Shown here piece by piece: positions 1-10,974 of a stretch of DNA of 64,000 nucleotides. Both the position numbers and the translations under genes were made by a program. Positions within the stretch are counted from its first letter, which is position 1. Every line of letters starts with the position of its first letter. The stretch comes from Bursaphelenchus xylophilus (taxonomy: Eukaryota > Nematoda > Chromadorea > Rhabditida > Aphelenchoididae). The notes under the pieces are model-generated. The model searched no databases. It saw only the letters and a program-made list of their open reading frames with translations, and was not told the DNA's origin. The stretch covers positions 2,542,001-2,606,000 of the forward strand of contig CAJFCV020000006.1 in NCBI GenBank assembly GCA_904066235.2, read 5' to 3'.

Positions 1-540
1 TCACAGCTAGCTAATGCCGCCTTTTGTTAACTTAGAATACAATGGCGGACCGGAACTGGCCGGTCCACAAAATCATCTTTTCTTTTTTCTCTATTGTATA
101 ATACATAAAAAGAGGTCAAGAAATTATCATGGGACTTATCATAAAGCGAAATTCACATTTATTATAGTACCAAAAACAATGACACACTCTATTCATTTGA
201 ATAATCATTTCTTTGTTTAAAATTTTGCAGCCCCATTTCGAGCCTATTCAATTTTTGCATTCTTCAAAAAAAAAAAACAAAGATCAGAGGCTTCCTGTTT
301 CCGGAGCCGATAAAATCAACGGCTTCGGCCCATCAATTTCTGTGATTTTCTGCTTTCGCCTTTTTTTCAGACGGATAAAAACAGAAAAATTCATGGAGTG
401 ACCCGGAATCGATCAGGTTATTTTTGACTGGGATTAATAGTCTAATACAGGCGAGAATTGTGGTATTTAAAGGGCCTTATGGAAGGGAGTATGATTAATC
501 CAAGAGATATGGGAATAAAATTTGGGGTTTTGGGATGGGA
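1..540. other. unassigned AT-rich DNA
   Basis: No gene, repeat end or RNA could be recognised here. A P3-like repeat starts near 570. A pyrimidine run ending in TTTTTTTCAG at about 360-370 could be a splice acceptor for something outside the window, but no reading frame follows it. Confidence 0.4.
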
Positions 541-569
541 AATCAAAAAAAATCGATTTTTTTCGTCGA

Positions 570-1735
570 AAAAGTGTTTTACAGTGGGTTAGATTTTAAT
601 AAAACTGCAAACAAATTTAGAATAATTCTTTTCGAAGACATATGTGAGATTTCTAGCTCGCGCTTTGCTGAAACAGCCGAGATTTTTAGATCGAAAGTCG
701 GAAAATGTGACAATTTTTTGCGAATTTTGTCATGAAAAGTTGCTTGTCTATTTTTATCGTAGTTGGGTGCCAAGTTTCATCAAACTTTATACGCGAACTT
801 GGGGTACTTCCCCTGTAAACTTTGAAAATCTCAAGACAGTTGGAACACCTGAAGACCTTCCTTGCAAGGCATCTTGTTTACAGGGTAGGTACTCAAAGCG
901 CAACGCTCAGATTTTGATCAAACTTGGCACAAATTTTGAATGATTTTTTCAACGACGTATTAGAGATCTGCGCTTTATAGAAACAACCGACATTTATCGA
1001 GATTTTTCGGTCGAAAGTTGGAAAAAATATGACATTTTTTTTTGCGAATTTTGGCATGAAAATTTGCTTGTCTATTTCTATCCTAAAGTGTGTTGTTTCC
1101 ACAAAAAATCAATTTTTTCCGCGCGACACTGGCAAAGATATGGCCAAAAAGCGCTTTTCTCTGTGACCACTCTCCGTGTTTTGTGTACTCGGCAGATCAT
1201 TCAATATCTCAGTTGCCTCTGCAAATTGTGAGCTAAAATTTTCAGAAATTGATGTGTGAGATATGCCTAACAGGGGAAGTACCCCAAGTGCGACGCTCAG
1301 ATTTTGATCAAACTTGGACCAGATTTAGAATAATTTTTTCTAAAATATATGCGAAAATCCTAGCTCGCGCTTTGCAGAAACAACCGATATTTTTAGGGAA
1401 AGTCGGCGAAAATTTATGACTTTTTGCCGAATTTCGGTACGAAAAGTTGTATGCCTATTTCTACCATAGAGGGTAATGTTTCCACAAAAAAATCAATTTT
1501 TTCCGCACGAAATTGCCAAAGTTAGGGCCCAAAAGTGTTTTCTCTGTGACCGCTCTCCGCGTTCTGTGTACTCTCTCGGCCACAAAGATCGTTCAATAAG
1601 CAGAGGAACAAAGATTGTTCCTCTGCTAACCGTGAGCTAAAATTTTCTGCAATTGAGATGGGGAGTATGCTTGAGGTGTGTGCAAAATGTAAAGAAAATC
1701 TGAGCGTCGCACTTGGAGTACTCCCCTTACAAATT
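570..1735 (+). repeat. P3 palindromic repeat, three adjacent copies
   Basis: Three copies follow each other: a partial one at about 575-765, one at about 885-1275 and one at about 1280-1735. Shared landmarks are AGCTCGCGCTTTGCAGAAAC, then a GCATGAAAAGTT block, CCACAAAAAATCAATTTTTT, CTCTCCGCGTTYTGYGTACT and a terminal CTGAGCGTCGCACTTGGAGT. The left and right ends are inverted copies, so a complete unit is an imperfect palindrome of about 450 bp. No transposase frame is present. The same family recurs throughout the window. Confidence 0.7.
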
Positions 1736-2235
1736 CTAAAGCTTCATTCCAGTCTCTGAGCGTCGTACTTTGACCAATTCTCCTATATATAAATTACCAA
1801 AGTTATTTTTTTGTGAATTTACGGAACGAGCGGCTCTTTACTTCGCTAAACAAGGAACAATCTGATAAAACTTCAAACGCCTTCCCCTGACCTTAAGATT
1901 GATTTAATCTCAAGTTTTGAGCAAACCTTCCTTCTAAGGCCTTGTGATCTTTGTCATAATAGCTCTCGCAACTTTGCTTGAGCAACTTACAAGCATTTGC
2001 GAGTTGTTTAGAGCCTTATTTATATTCGGATTGGAAGATTGACCTTTTTATTTTTCATCCAAAGATCCCTCGGAGAGGTCAAAAAAACTGAAAGACCTTT
2101 GTCAAACTTGAAGAATTTCTCTCATTTTTTTTGATTTATTGAGCATCTGGTATAATTTTGATAAGGATCCAGACGGACAGGTGTTGAGTTGATGACCACT
2201 GGTGTTTATTGTTATTATTTTTTTTTGGTGTTTTC
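1736..2235. other. unassigned spacer between P3 copies
   Basis: AT-rich sequence with no convincing reading frame, splice-site series, RNA or repeat end. Confidence 0.35.
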
Positions 2236-2239
2236 ATGA

Positions 2240-3030
2240 CTCTAAATTTATAGTTTACAGAGAAAAAACAAGGATGTTGTCTCAACTGCATTTCTCGTTT
2301 TCCTAGGGAAGTTTGGTTCCATATTTAGTAAATTTATTTTTTCAAAGAAATGTACCAGGTTTTCGAACATGCCATAGCATAAGTGGTCGAGATTTTTAGA
2401 CCGAAATTTTGCATGAATATAGCTTTTTTTTGTATATTTTGGCATTATAAGTTTCATGCCTATTTTTATCGTACAGGGCAATGTCTCCACAAAAGATCAA
2501 GTTTTTGCACAGGAAACTGGCAAAGATATGGCCAAAAAGTGTTTTTTCTGACCCCTCTCCGTATTTTGCTTACTCTCTCGGCCGCAAAGGCATTTTTCAA
2601 TATCTGTAAATGCTAAGGGCGGGCTAAAACTTTCAGGAATTTATATGTGCCCTAGGCACAATGTGTGTGCAAAATTTTTAGAAAATCATAGCTTTACCAT
2701 TTTTTTCCTTCGACACCTGTCTCTTCGATCCCGTGTAAAGCTTATACATATATTACATACACACCTGAGTATCGCACGTCAAACTGAGGAGTCCGGTGAC
2801 CGGAATAGACTCTTCGCTATCGGTTTCTACACTTCGTCTTGATTTCGCTGAGAAAGAGAGAAAAAACAGACGGAAAAACGTACTCTCTCGCCCCAAAAAT
2901 TTCCCATTTCTTCTCCGACAAAACGTTTTTTCGCGTCTTTTTTGGCGAATTCCCAATCCGTTCACCGGACCGTTTTAGCTTATCTCAGTTTGACGTGTAT
3001 CGCACTTGGAGCACATCCCTTATAAGCTCA
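2240..3030 (+). repeat. P3 repeat copy split by a small insertion
   Basis: P3 landmarks run from about 2240 to 2774, including the GCCTATTTTTATCG and CTCTCGGCCGCAAAG blocks. They resume at 2998 with TATCGCACTTGGAGCACAT, the usual P3 terminus. The interruption is the separate element at 2775-2997, so this copy predates that insertion. Confidence 0.6.
2775..2997. mobile_element. 223-bp miniature inverted-repeat element nested in a P3 repeat
   Basis: The ends are perfect 14-bp inverted repeats: CACGTCAAACTGAG at 2775-2788 and CTCAGTTTGACGTG at 2984-2997. The inner sequence is also partly self-complementary (GTCCGGTGACCGG near the left end, TTCACCGGACCG near the right). The five bases TATCG occur directly outside both ends (2770-2774 and 2998-3002), as expected of a 5-bp target-site duplication. 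There is no coding capacity. The superfamily is not identified. Confidence 0.75.
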
Positions 3031-3840
3031 AAAAAAATTTTTTTATTTCAATCCTGCAAAATTTTCATACAGCACTTGAATTTGATCCAAAAAATTGCAA
3101 ATCACATGGAACTTGTACCGAAAAGTATGAGAATTTGCCAAAAAGATTGTCTTCGTTCGGACCGTTCCCAACTTCAAAGCCCCGTGTTCCTTTTATTTAC
3201 CCATGAAACGTTCTTTATACCCCCAGCTTGATTTTCACATGATCAGAATCAACATACCACCTTGGGGATGAGCATAAATTATAAACTAAAACTTGTCTGA
3301 CTATTCGATAAACTTTTTTTTTGATGATACGATGACGAACGTATTATGTACATATATTATTACTACAATAAACTCCAATATACCGGAGGTGATTGTAGTA
3401 TGGTGCAAAAAAAATCTCAATGTAACTCGCTGTACCTTTGTACCTTTTCTTCCGACTTTTTTTTGATTTCTCACTTCTTCCCACCCTCCAAATTTATTCG
3501 ATTATGGGCAGTGTTTGCTCGTGGAATTGATCGCAGTTCACTTTGCGGCGTCAAAAGTTCAGAAACCCGTGTTTTGCACACACAAAGTACCGCGGACGCC
3601 GTGGGCTTAGGAGTCGCGGCCGTGACGGGAAAGGGAATAGGTTGGAGTGTTGTAGTCGTTGGATGGGATTATCAGCATGTTTGCCAGAGTGTAGGGATGT
3701 TTTCGGAGTGGCGATCAATGGGTACGGGAATAAGGGGATACAATGAAAATTATGGGCCAAGAAGGTCATACTGTATTAGAGATAAGATATGTAAATCCCA
3801 TTTTTGAAAAGCTATGCTCTCAATGAGTCTGAAATGAGAG
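3030..3840. other. unassigned stretch with a weak plus-strand frame
   Basis: A 153-codon open frame spans 3346-3807 and a shorter one overlaps it in another frame. Neither shows a signal peptide, a domain or flanking splice sites. The GC content rises near 3590-3660. I would not call a gene from this. Confidence 0.3.
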
Positions 3841-3844
3841 CTTT

Positions 3845-4070
3845 TTCTATCATAGAGGGTAATGTCTTCACAAAAAAATCATTTTTTTCTACCCGATGCT
3901 GACAAAGATATAGCCAAGAAGTGTTTTTCTCTGTGATCACTCTCCACGCTTCGCGTACTCCCTCAACCGCCAATTTCTCTGTGACCGTACTCTCTCAACC
4001 GCGCGTTTAATATACTATCTCAGCGTCCTTGAAAAGCGCAAGCTAAAACTTTCAGGAATTGATATGTACG
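3845..4070 (+). repeat. P3 repeat, partial copy
   Basis: Carries the middle and right blocks of P3: TAGAGGGTAATGTCTTCAC, a CTCTCCACGCTTCGCGTACT-like block with a short internal duplication of the CTCTGTGACC part, and AAGCTAAAACTTTCAGGAAT. The left end is missing. Confidence 0.6.
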
Positions 4071-4074
4071 TGAA

Positions 4075-4795
4075 CTATGTATTCTCTATAATCCAATCGT
4101 GATTATATAGTTGAGCTTGCATTTTGAAGGCTCTACAAATTTTTTTCGTCCGTTTTATAGGGCATTACAGGGTGTTACAGGGTTTTATTCCGCCTAAAAT
4201 GGCTCTTGATACCCATATGAAACTGTTTGTTATCGACAGGTTTTGTTGCATCGGAGTTTGTCGTGTCCGCATTCTATATTTTACCCTGATTATATATCAG
4301 CTATCTGAGCACATTCCCTTCAAAAGATGGTGGGAAATTCAAGGCTAACTTTTGTCATCATCTTTAGCCGTATTTAAAGATATGATAAAAGTTAATCCTC
4401 TCTTCATTTATCAGGGTTTTTGTAGGAACGCCTTACCACAGGACCGACCTCTGTACTTTACTCTTCAAGACTTTTCACAATCTTTTCTGTAATTTTTCTC
4501 CAGCGTGTAGCAGTTCTTCCTCTTGTACATATTACACTTCCTTCCTTCTTTCTTTTCCAGTGATCTTTATCTTTGCTGCAAGACCATTTCCGAACTTTCT
4601 CGACGACCTTCGAGTTTGTCACATAAATAGTTAGAGATAGCGTTGTAACATGTTGTTACACAGTTGATGGCTTTTCAATGGGAATCGAATTACCGTTGGG
4701 GGAAGTCTTTAAACTTCCAAAGTTTAAATTTAGTCGGTAATGTGCGCCGAAAAGGCAGTAGTTTTAAGGATGCAGCGCAGTAGCTAAAATTGCTT
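4075..4795. other. unassigned AT-rich DNA with a decayed M4-like fragment
   Basis: Around 4150-4270 the sequence includes TTACAGGGTTTTATTCCGCC and GTTTGTTATCGACAGGTTTTG, which resemble the ends of the M4 family. The rest, including a pyrimidine-rich stretch near 4500-4560, has no assignable feature. Confidence 0.3.
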
Positions 4796-4814
4796 TCTTA
4801 TGACTTCTTCGGCT

Positions 4815-5065
4815 TACAAGGGAAGTACTCCAAGTGCGGTGCTGAGATTTTCCTTAAGATTTTCACACAGTTCGGGCATAGTTCTTCACGTATCAATTCC
4901 AGAAAGTTTTAGCTCGCGCTTTGCGAGGCAGCCGAGATATTCAACGGTCTTGGCTTCCGAGAGGGAATGGAGAGAGCGGTCAGGGAGAAAAGCGTTTTTT
5001 GCCAGCAATTTGCTAGCGTAGAAAAAATTGATTTTTTTGTGGAAACATTACCTTCTACAGTAGAA
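4815..5065 (-). repeat. P3 repeat, half copy
   Basis: Begins with the P3 terminus (GGGAAGTACTCCAAGTGCG at about 4820). It continues with TTTTAGCTCGCGCTTTGCG, CCGAGATATTCAACG and GAGAGCGGTCAGGGAGAAAA, the inverse of the usual right half. It ends at GTGGAAACATTACC. Confidence 0.6.
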
Positions 5066-5189
5066 AAGGTGGGGCTTCGGTAGTTCAGCCCCCCACGAAA
5101 GGTAGTTCAAACCCCCACTGTTTTGCCCGTTTCACACCCCACATAATGAACAAAGTAGAATAATACAGAAAATGTAAGTGGAGATTTGA

Positions 5190-5270
5190 TCTACTACGTT
5201 GGGGGTTTGATCTAAAACGTAGGAGGCTTGACCTAAAACGTAGGGGGCTTCATCTAAAACGTAGGTATAA
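5190..5270. repeat. minisatellite of about 22-bp units
   Basis: Four tandem units of the form TTTGATCTAAAACGTAGGGG/AGGCTTGACCTAAAACGTAG lie in a row, with related single units at about 5070-5120. It is non-coding. Confidence 0.6.
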
Positions 5271-5824
5271 AACTTTCCAAAAAAATCTCGAAAAAGTGCC
5301 GTTATGCCCTAGAAAAAATTAACCTGAATTTGTGCCAAATTTCATCACAATTAGTGCTCCATTTGGGGTAGTGCACTTGTTAATTGGTATCTTTCTTGTC
5401 GCTGAAAACACAAGTTTCCAAAATCAGCAGCGCAGTAGCAACAGATGTTTCTTTTTAATTTCTCATCTTAATTTTAAGCCCATCTCCACTATTTAATTCC
5501 CTAACAGTCTCATCGCTAAATACCTTTGGTTTTGATTGCGTCAAAACTTGTCGTTCGTATCTTCTCACTTAAGCCGGAAATCGGCCAAATCCCCAAGACT
5601 TTTTTTGAGGGAAATCCGGTATCTTCTCCAGTCACTGGCAGTTTTGTACAGTACGTGATCGGTCAGGGGTTGTTTCGAGAGCTCACTCGCCGTCTTCAGA
5701 GTGGCTGTGGCATCCATAACCGCGTGTTTTATTGCGTTTTGCGAGATGTTTTGCACGTTCTAGGGCAGCATGGAACAAAATGTGAATAAAAATTTATAAA
5801 ATTATAGGTTGACAGCCACCAAGA

Positions 5825-8363
5825 ATGACGATCCTGAGGTTTTTCGCTGTCTCTGCCCTCTTGGCTGTGTCGGCCGCACTCGGCAACATGGACTGGGGCT
5901 ACGAGCGCCACAACGGCCCCGATTCCTGGACCGAGACTTGTGCGAGTGGCCGAAGACAATCGCCCATCGACATTCATGCGGCGAATGTGGATTATTCGCT
6001 GATTACCAAGATGCATTTCGCGAATTACATCAAAACTGGGAATGTCAGCATCAAGAATAATGGGCATTCAGGTGGGGATTTATTCATAGTATTATATAAG
6101 CATCAGTCTCTCAGGAAAATAATGAGCATTTTGTCGCATCGGCAATCGCATTGTTGTCGAGAAAATGAATCGTGTCACGGCAAAATCAAATTTCTTTTTT
6201 CTTTAGCGACGCGGTCGGCGCAGCGACATTTTGCTCATTATTTTTCCGACAGACTGATAAAATTCAAAGTAGAAAAGTATCTCAGTGTGGCACGTTGACT
6301 TGTTCTTTGCTGAAACTTGGATTAACCAGCAGAAAAAAGTGCTCGTAATGAGACGCTCAGGCTATGATGAAACTTGGCAGAAATTTACAGTAAAAAAACT
6401 TGATCCAATGGCAAAAAATGCACCATTTTGTATCCGAGAGGTATCAAAAAATGTAGCAAAATGTCTCACTGCCCAACCAAAAAAACTCCGTTTTGAATGG
6501 TGCCCTTTCCCTCACAAAAGCATCGGTCGCGCTTTTAAATTCAGTATTTTTCACTTGCAGATTGAGGTATTTTGCCGCATTTTTGATACTTCCCGGATGC
6601 AAAATGGTACGTTTTCTGCCACTGGAGTAAATCCATCACTGTAGACAGAAGTGCTCGTATTGAGACGCTTAGATTTTGATGAAACTTGGCAGGGATTTAA
6701 ATTAATTTATTCTTACAAGGGCTTGGGGAAACATGATTTTTCTTGAAACGTATGCCATTTGAAAGAGCCTAAAAAACCGGTCTAGGATCACCTTGAAAAA
6801 CTAAGATTCTCTCGCATGAATTCGCATGGCCTACGCCGTGAACGATACCCTCGTCGCCGAGCGGCAAAATCTAAACAGTTTGTCGATCGGCCTGCCGCGA
6901 AAATTCAAAGAAATCTGAGAGCTCTGCCTTTGGTAATTTCCCAATAAACACCTCACTTCTTTCAGTGATGATCAGCGGTTTCGCGGACTGGGGCGAGAAC
7001 CAGCCCTACATTTATGGTGGGGATTTGGAGACCAAATACCAGCTGATTCAAATCCACTTCCATTGGGGGCCTACGAACGATGTGGGAAGTGAACATTCGA
7101 TCGGGACTTTGCATTATCCCATCGAAGTGCATCTGGTTCATCAAAAGGATGGGACCAAGGACCTTACCGTACTGCCGGGCGACGGATTAGCCGTTCTGGC
7201 GGTGTTTGGATATGTGGCCCAAGAGAGTATCCACTTCAATACGATTGAGCCAATTTTGAACAATATTGTTGCACATGGTAAGGGCGTAATCTTACGATAA
7301 TTTTATGATGATTTAATCTTTCTATTTTTATATATTATCGATGAAATATCGAGTATTTTTGAATATATTTTTGATGATTTAGGAAGTGAACAGGCCTATG
7401 ACAAATATCAGCCAAAAGAGTTCTTGCCAGTGAACGCCGAAAACTTCTACCGATACGACGGCTCATTGACTACGCCCAGCTGCGGCGAGCAGGTTGTTTG
7501 GACCATCTTTGCCGAGCCATTACCCATCACGCAGAAACAGGTAGGGTTTTTTTGTAAATGCAAACAAAAAAGCGCTTTTTTGCGGCTTCTCTGTGAAAAT
7601 TATGCAAAGTACATCCGCTGAAAAGATTGTCGGATATTTCAGAAATGCTTGCAAAAGGAAACATAAAATTTTTACAAATTGATTTGGCGCCTACGTAAAT
7701 TAAATACGCAAAATTTCAAGGAAATACGACAGTTGGATTTTGAAAAAAACACTTTTTTTTTGAAAAGCAAGATTAACAAGGGAAGGCATCTTTGCCGTCG
7801 AGAGAGCATGCAAAAGGCGGAGAGTGGTCCGAGAGCGAAACTTTTTTTGGCCAAATCGTTGCCAATTGCGCCTGGATAACATTGATTTTTTTGTGGAAAC
7901 ATTACCCTACAGGAGCAATAGGCATGAAACTTTTTGAGCCTAAATTTGCAAAAAAACTTTCCTTTTTTCAACTTTTGACCTAAAATCTCACAATCAGTAG
8001 CTTCTGGAAAGCGATAATGCTTACACTGTAAGCAGACTAGATACTCAAAATTTCCAGGAAATACGACGATTATCCCGAAAAAAAAAATTTTTTGAAAAGC
8101 AAAATTAAAGTTTTGTCTTTGCTAAAACCCCAACTTTATATTAACTTTTCCAGCTCACCCTGTTCCGGAAGATCCAAAGCTCGCACGGCACAACGTTCGA
8201 CATTGGGAACTTCCGCCATGCGCAGCCGCTGAACGGGCGACGGATCAAGTACCGCGGCGGCTCGGATCGTCATCAAATTTGCGGTCACAATTCGGCCAAT
8301 AAAGCGGCTGGGGGTCTTACTGTAATCTCCGTGGTTATTTTTATTTTCTCCGCATTTTACTGA
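5825..8363 (+). CDS. secreted, probably GPI-anchored alpha carbonic anhydrase
   Basis: This enzyme hydrates CO2 to bicarbonate outside the cell. Four exons, 5825-6071, 6966-7277, 7383-7540 and 8154-8363, join in frame to 308 residues. Residues 1-20 form a signal peptide. The family signature QSPIDIHA follows. The zinc ligands are His113 and His115 (HFHWG) and His138 (EVHLVH). The proton-shuttle His is His81 in NNGHS. The C-terminal motif SLTTPSCGEQVVWTIF is intact. Cys39 and the Cys of TPSCGEQ match the disulfide of extracellular forms. The protein ends in a small-residue stretch followed by a hydrophobic tail (GGLTVISVVIFIFSAFY), typical of a GPI-attachment signal. An acceptor-like ATAG lies 17 bases before the ATG. 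Intron 1 carries M2 and M1 elements and intron 3 a P3 repeat. The downstream region to about 9.27 kb may be a long 3' UTR (AATAAA at 9198 and 9260). Confidence 0.93.
6102..6259. mobile_element. M2 miniature transposon in carbonic anhydrase intron 1
   Basis: Left end TCAGTCTCTCAGGAAAATAA, right end CTCATTATTTTTCCGACAGA. The core GAGAAAATGAATCGTGTCAC and GCGACGCGGTCGGCGCAGCG is shared with other M2 copies. About 158 bp, non-coding. Confidence 0.75.
6388..6641. mobile_element. M1 miniature transposon in carbonic anhydrase intron 1
   Basis: A 254-bp palindromic element flanked by TA on both sides. The left arm is CAGTAAAAAAACTTGATCC and the right arm ends ACTGGAGTAAATCCATCACTG, with complementary interiors (AAAAATGTAGCAAAATG and ATTTTGCCGCATTTTTGAT). 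TA target choice and CAGTG ends suggest mobilisation by a Tc1/mariner transposase. Confidence 0.8.
7545..7990 (-). repeat. P3 repeat in carbonic anhydrase intron 3
   Basis: The P3 middle blocks are present in reverse orientation (GGCGGAGAGTGGTCCGAGAG, TTTTTTTGTGGAAACATTAC, AATAGGCATGAAACTTTTTG). The copy fills most of intron 3 and is degenerate at both ends. Confidence 0.55.
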
Positions 8364-8628
8364 ATAATCCTTAGTGGGCTCGACTAACTACCGCACTTTT
8401 TTGTTGGGTGTAGGTAATTTCAAAAGTTTTAGCGGTATGATGTCGTGTGTTGTATACAACGTCTGTCTCTACTAGCATCTCATCTGCGTGCGTTTTTCTC
8501 TTGTTTGTTGGAATTTGATTCGTAAGATACGACGGTGTTATAGGTTGAGAAATCCCGTTACGGGGGGTTTAACTAACTGTTTTTTACTGAAAAGCTCTAA
8601 AAACGCATAGGGGACAAAAAAAAATAAG

Positions 8629-8945
8629 GAAAGTATCAAAAAGTTTCAAAAGGTATCAATGATACTTTTTGATACTTTTCCACGAAATCCCCATAATTGA
8701 GTTATCCCTCTCCTTGCGAGGGTTTTAAATGGCTTTTTACGACTGAAAGATCTCTAGAAATCCACCTGGGTATATAAAAATAAAAAAAGTATCAAAAGGT
8801 ATCCCTGAACCTTTTTGATACTTTTCCGCAAAATCCCTGAAAATATACTTATCCCTGCTCTAGAAAACCATGAGAAAAAATGAAAATAAGTTAGGTATCA
8901 AAAAGTATCAAAAGGTATCATTGAACCTTTTTGATACTTTTTCCC
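8629..8945 (+). repeat. three spaced hairpins of GTATCAAAA motif, 3' of carbonic anhydrase
   Basis: Three short self-complementary units lie at about 8631-8681, 8787-8828 and 8893-8943. Each has the form AAGTATCAAAAGGTATC, a short loop, then its inverse CTTTTTGATACTTTTCC. Spacing is about 110 to 155 bases. They lie between the stop codon and the first AATAAA candidates, so they would be in the 3' UTR if that UTR is long. Confidence 0.65.
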
Positions 8946-9579
8946 AGAATTCCCCAAAAATTTAGAAACTCTTTGTTTTCAAAGCTTCCGACGAAAGTTA
9001 CCGGCATTTTTACCAATGAATCAAACGAAAATTTCAAAGAAAAAAGATGACTTTTACGTAATGATGTCACCCTGAGGCTATAACACAACCGTCGTTCTTG
9101 AATCGTCTCGCAATCCCATTGATCTCGACTTCCATGATTCTTTTATTTTTATTTCAATGCCATCTGTCCATATTTCCCAAGGTTCGTTATAATAGGCAAT
9201 AAACTTGTATTATAAAGAAAGGCGTTGAATCTTTAAAATCAAAGCTTTCATTGAATTTAAATAAAGCCTCAAGGCTCTAAATGAACAGACTATCTTGTGT
9301 TCTAATTTTCATAAAGTCTAAGCGACGACAAACAAATTGTTTTTAATCAACGCAGATAAGAATGAAGAAGGCTATTTTCACAGACATTTCGTTATTTTTT
9401 AGTGCAAAGGTTTTGAAGATGCTGATAGAGAGACGAGAAATGGTACTACATGACAATACAAAAACCGCTAGGCGCAACTCGGACCAGTATTCAAAATGAT
9501 GCTAAAAACGCAAAATTTTATTAGCTGTGCCGCTTCTAGACCCAGAATAAAATAGCTACCTGCATTCTTGCTGGTACTT

Positions 9580-9745
9580 TACAGGGTCTTTCAAGAAACG
9601 TGAAGGAAAGTAGGAGGCTATAACTTTCGGCGGAGGCGGCGCAGAGAGTTCGTTTTTTGAATATGTATTTTTTAAGCGACATTATTTTTTGCCTACGAAA
9701 TAACAAGATTTTTAGGTGCAAAGTGAGGTCGCTACAACCTTTTGA
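9580..9745 (-). repeat. R6 dispersed repeat, copy 1
   Basis: The reverse complement contains AATCTTGTTATTTCGTAGGC, TACATATTC, TCTGCGCCGCCTCCGCCG and a CTTTCCTTCACGTTTCTTG block ending at GAAAGACCC. The same order recurs at 27.5 kb and 41.3 kb. Confidence 0.6.
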
Positions 9746-9759
9746 AAAAGGGGTCTTTT

Positions 9760-10170
9760 GCCCCGAAAACCAGGGTTTTTCGGTTGAAAATGATCGAGAA
9801 ATTTCAGAGTTTTTCGGTTGAAAATCACCAAGAAATGTCGGATTTTTTCGGGGGTTTCGATAGAGTTGACGTTGGAGAAAGGGTAGGATAGTTGCCAACA
9901 CGTCAAAAGTTGACAAAAAGCTAACACTTTTTTTCGTGTTTTTGGCATGAAAAGTCTCATGCCTATTTTTACCGCAGAGTGTAATCTTTCCATAAAAAAA
10001 TCAATTTTGTCCACACGAAGTTGCAAAAGATATGACCATGTCCGCTTTCCACGTTTCTGTACTCTTTCCGCGGTGAAGATTGATCGTTCATTATTTCGGT
10101 GGCGCTTGCAAAACGCGAGCTAAAACTTTTAAGAATTGATATGTGGTCTAATATACCTTGTAAGCGACAA
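9760..10170 (+). repeat. P3 repeat, degenerate copy
   Basis: From about 9900 the usual P3 blocks appear (GGCATGAAAAGTCTCATGCC, TCCATAAAAAAATCAATTTT, AGCTAAAACTTTTAAGAATT). The left part instead holds two near-identical runs of TTTTTCGGTTGAAAATSA at about 9776 and 9811. Confidence 0.5.
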
Positions 10171-10974
10171 CATCATTTGACATATTAACTAACTTTTTTT
10201 TGTTTTTTAAATGTTCTTGGATCGAACGTTTCCCTTGAATTTCCTGCTTGTTCAAACTCTCATAAAGATAAGATGCGATGTGAGCGAACAACTCAGGCGG
10301 TCCACTTTTTTGTTGCGTTTCCCTTTTCTTGACAAAGAACTAATCAAAAGATCATTTCATAAGACTTGCCGCGAGGTCAAAAACTGTAACAACATGTTGC
10401 GTTACTACAAAGAGCAGGTTTCGTATCGTTTTTTGCGCTTTTGGTTGGGGTGTTTGTTGGATGTAATCATCATTTGTTTTCGTACACTTTTATTTGGGTA
10501 TATAATGCAGGGAATAAAATGAATCCGCCTGGTTTTTACCTCTCATTTTTTCAATCGAACTTCTGGTTTGGCACTGTCAGTAATCATTGTGTTATTTAGT
10601 TATCATTATATATTTACAAACATAGGGAAGTACCTAACGCGGAGAGAAGCGAATTAGGTTTTCCAGAAACTGATAAAACTTTTTGCTTGCAACTTTTTGG
10701 TCGGCGTTTTTTTTTTTTTTTTTTTTAACTGTTACTACCCTGGCCTACACAAAAAATCGGATTTTTTCAGTCTGTCGGGAAAATCATGTGGATTTGTCGC
10801 GCCTTATGCCCAACACCGCTTTAAAACAGGTTTTGCGAGAGACTTGTGCACAGTTAGCCGTGCACAAAAAACAAGATGTTACAGTAGAGACTTGAAATAC
10901 CTACCGTAGTTAGCTAGTTACCAGTGTATTGAAATGGGCAGGTCAGATTTTAAATTTTTGGCTTACCGTAGGTA

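Noticed and set aside
3346..3807. 153-codon plus-strand frame
   Set aside because: Begins in AT-rich repeats, has no domain, and its middle overlaps another open frame of equal quality.
10211..10522. 103-codon plus-strand frame
   Set aside because: Starts in a T-rich run with no acceptor-like context and has no domain; the Leu/Phe/Arg-rich composition is typical of chance frames here.
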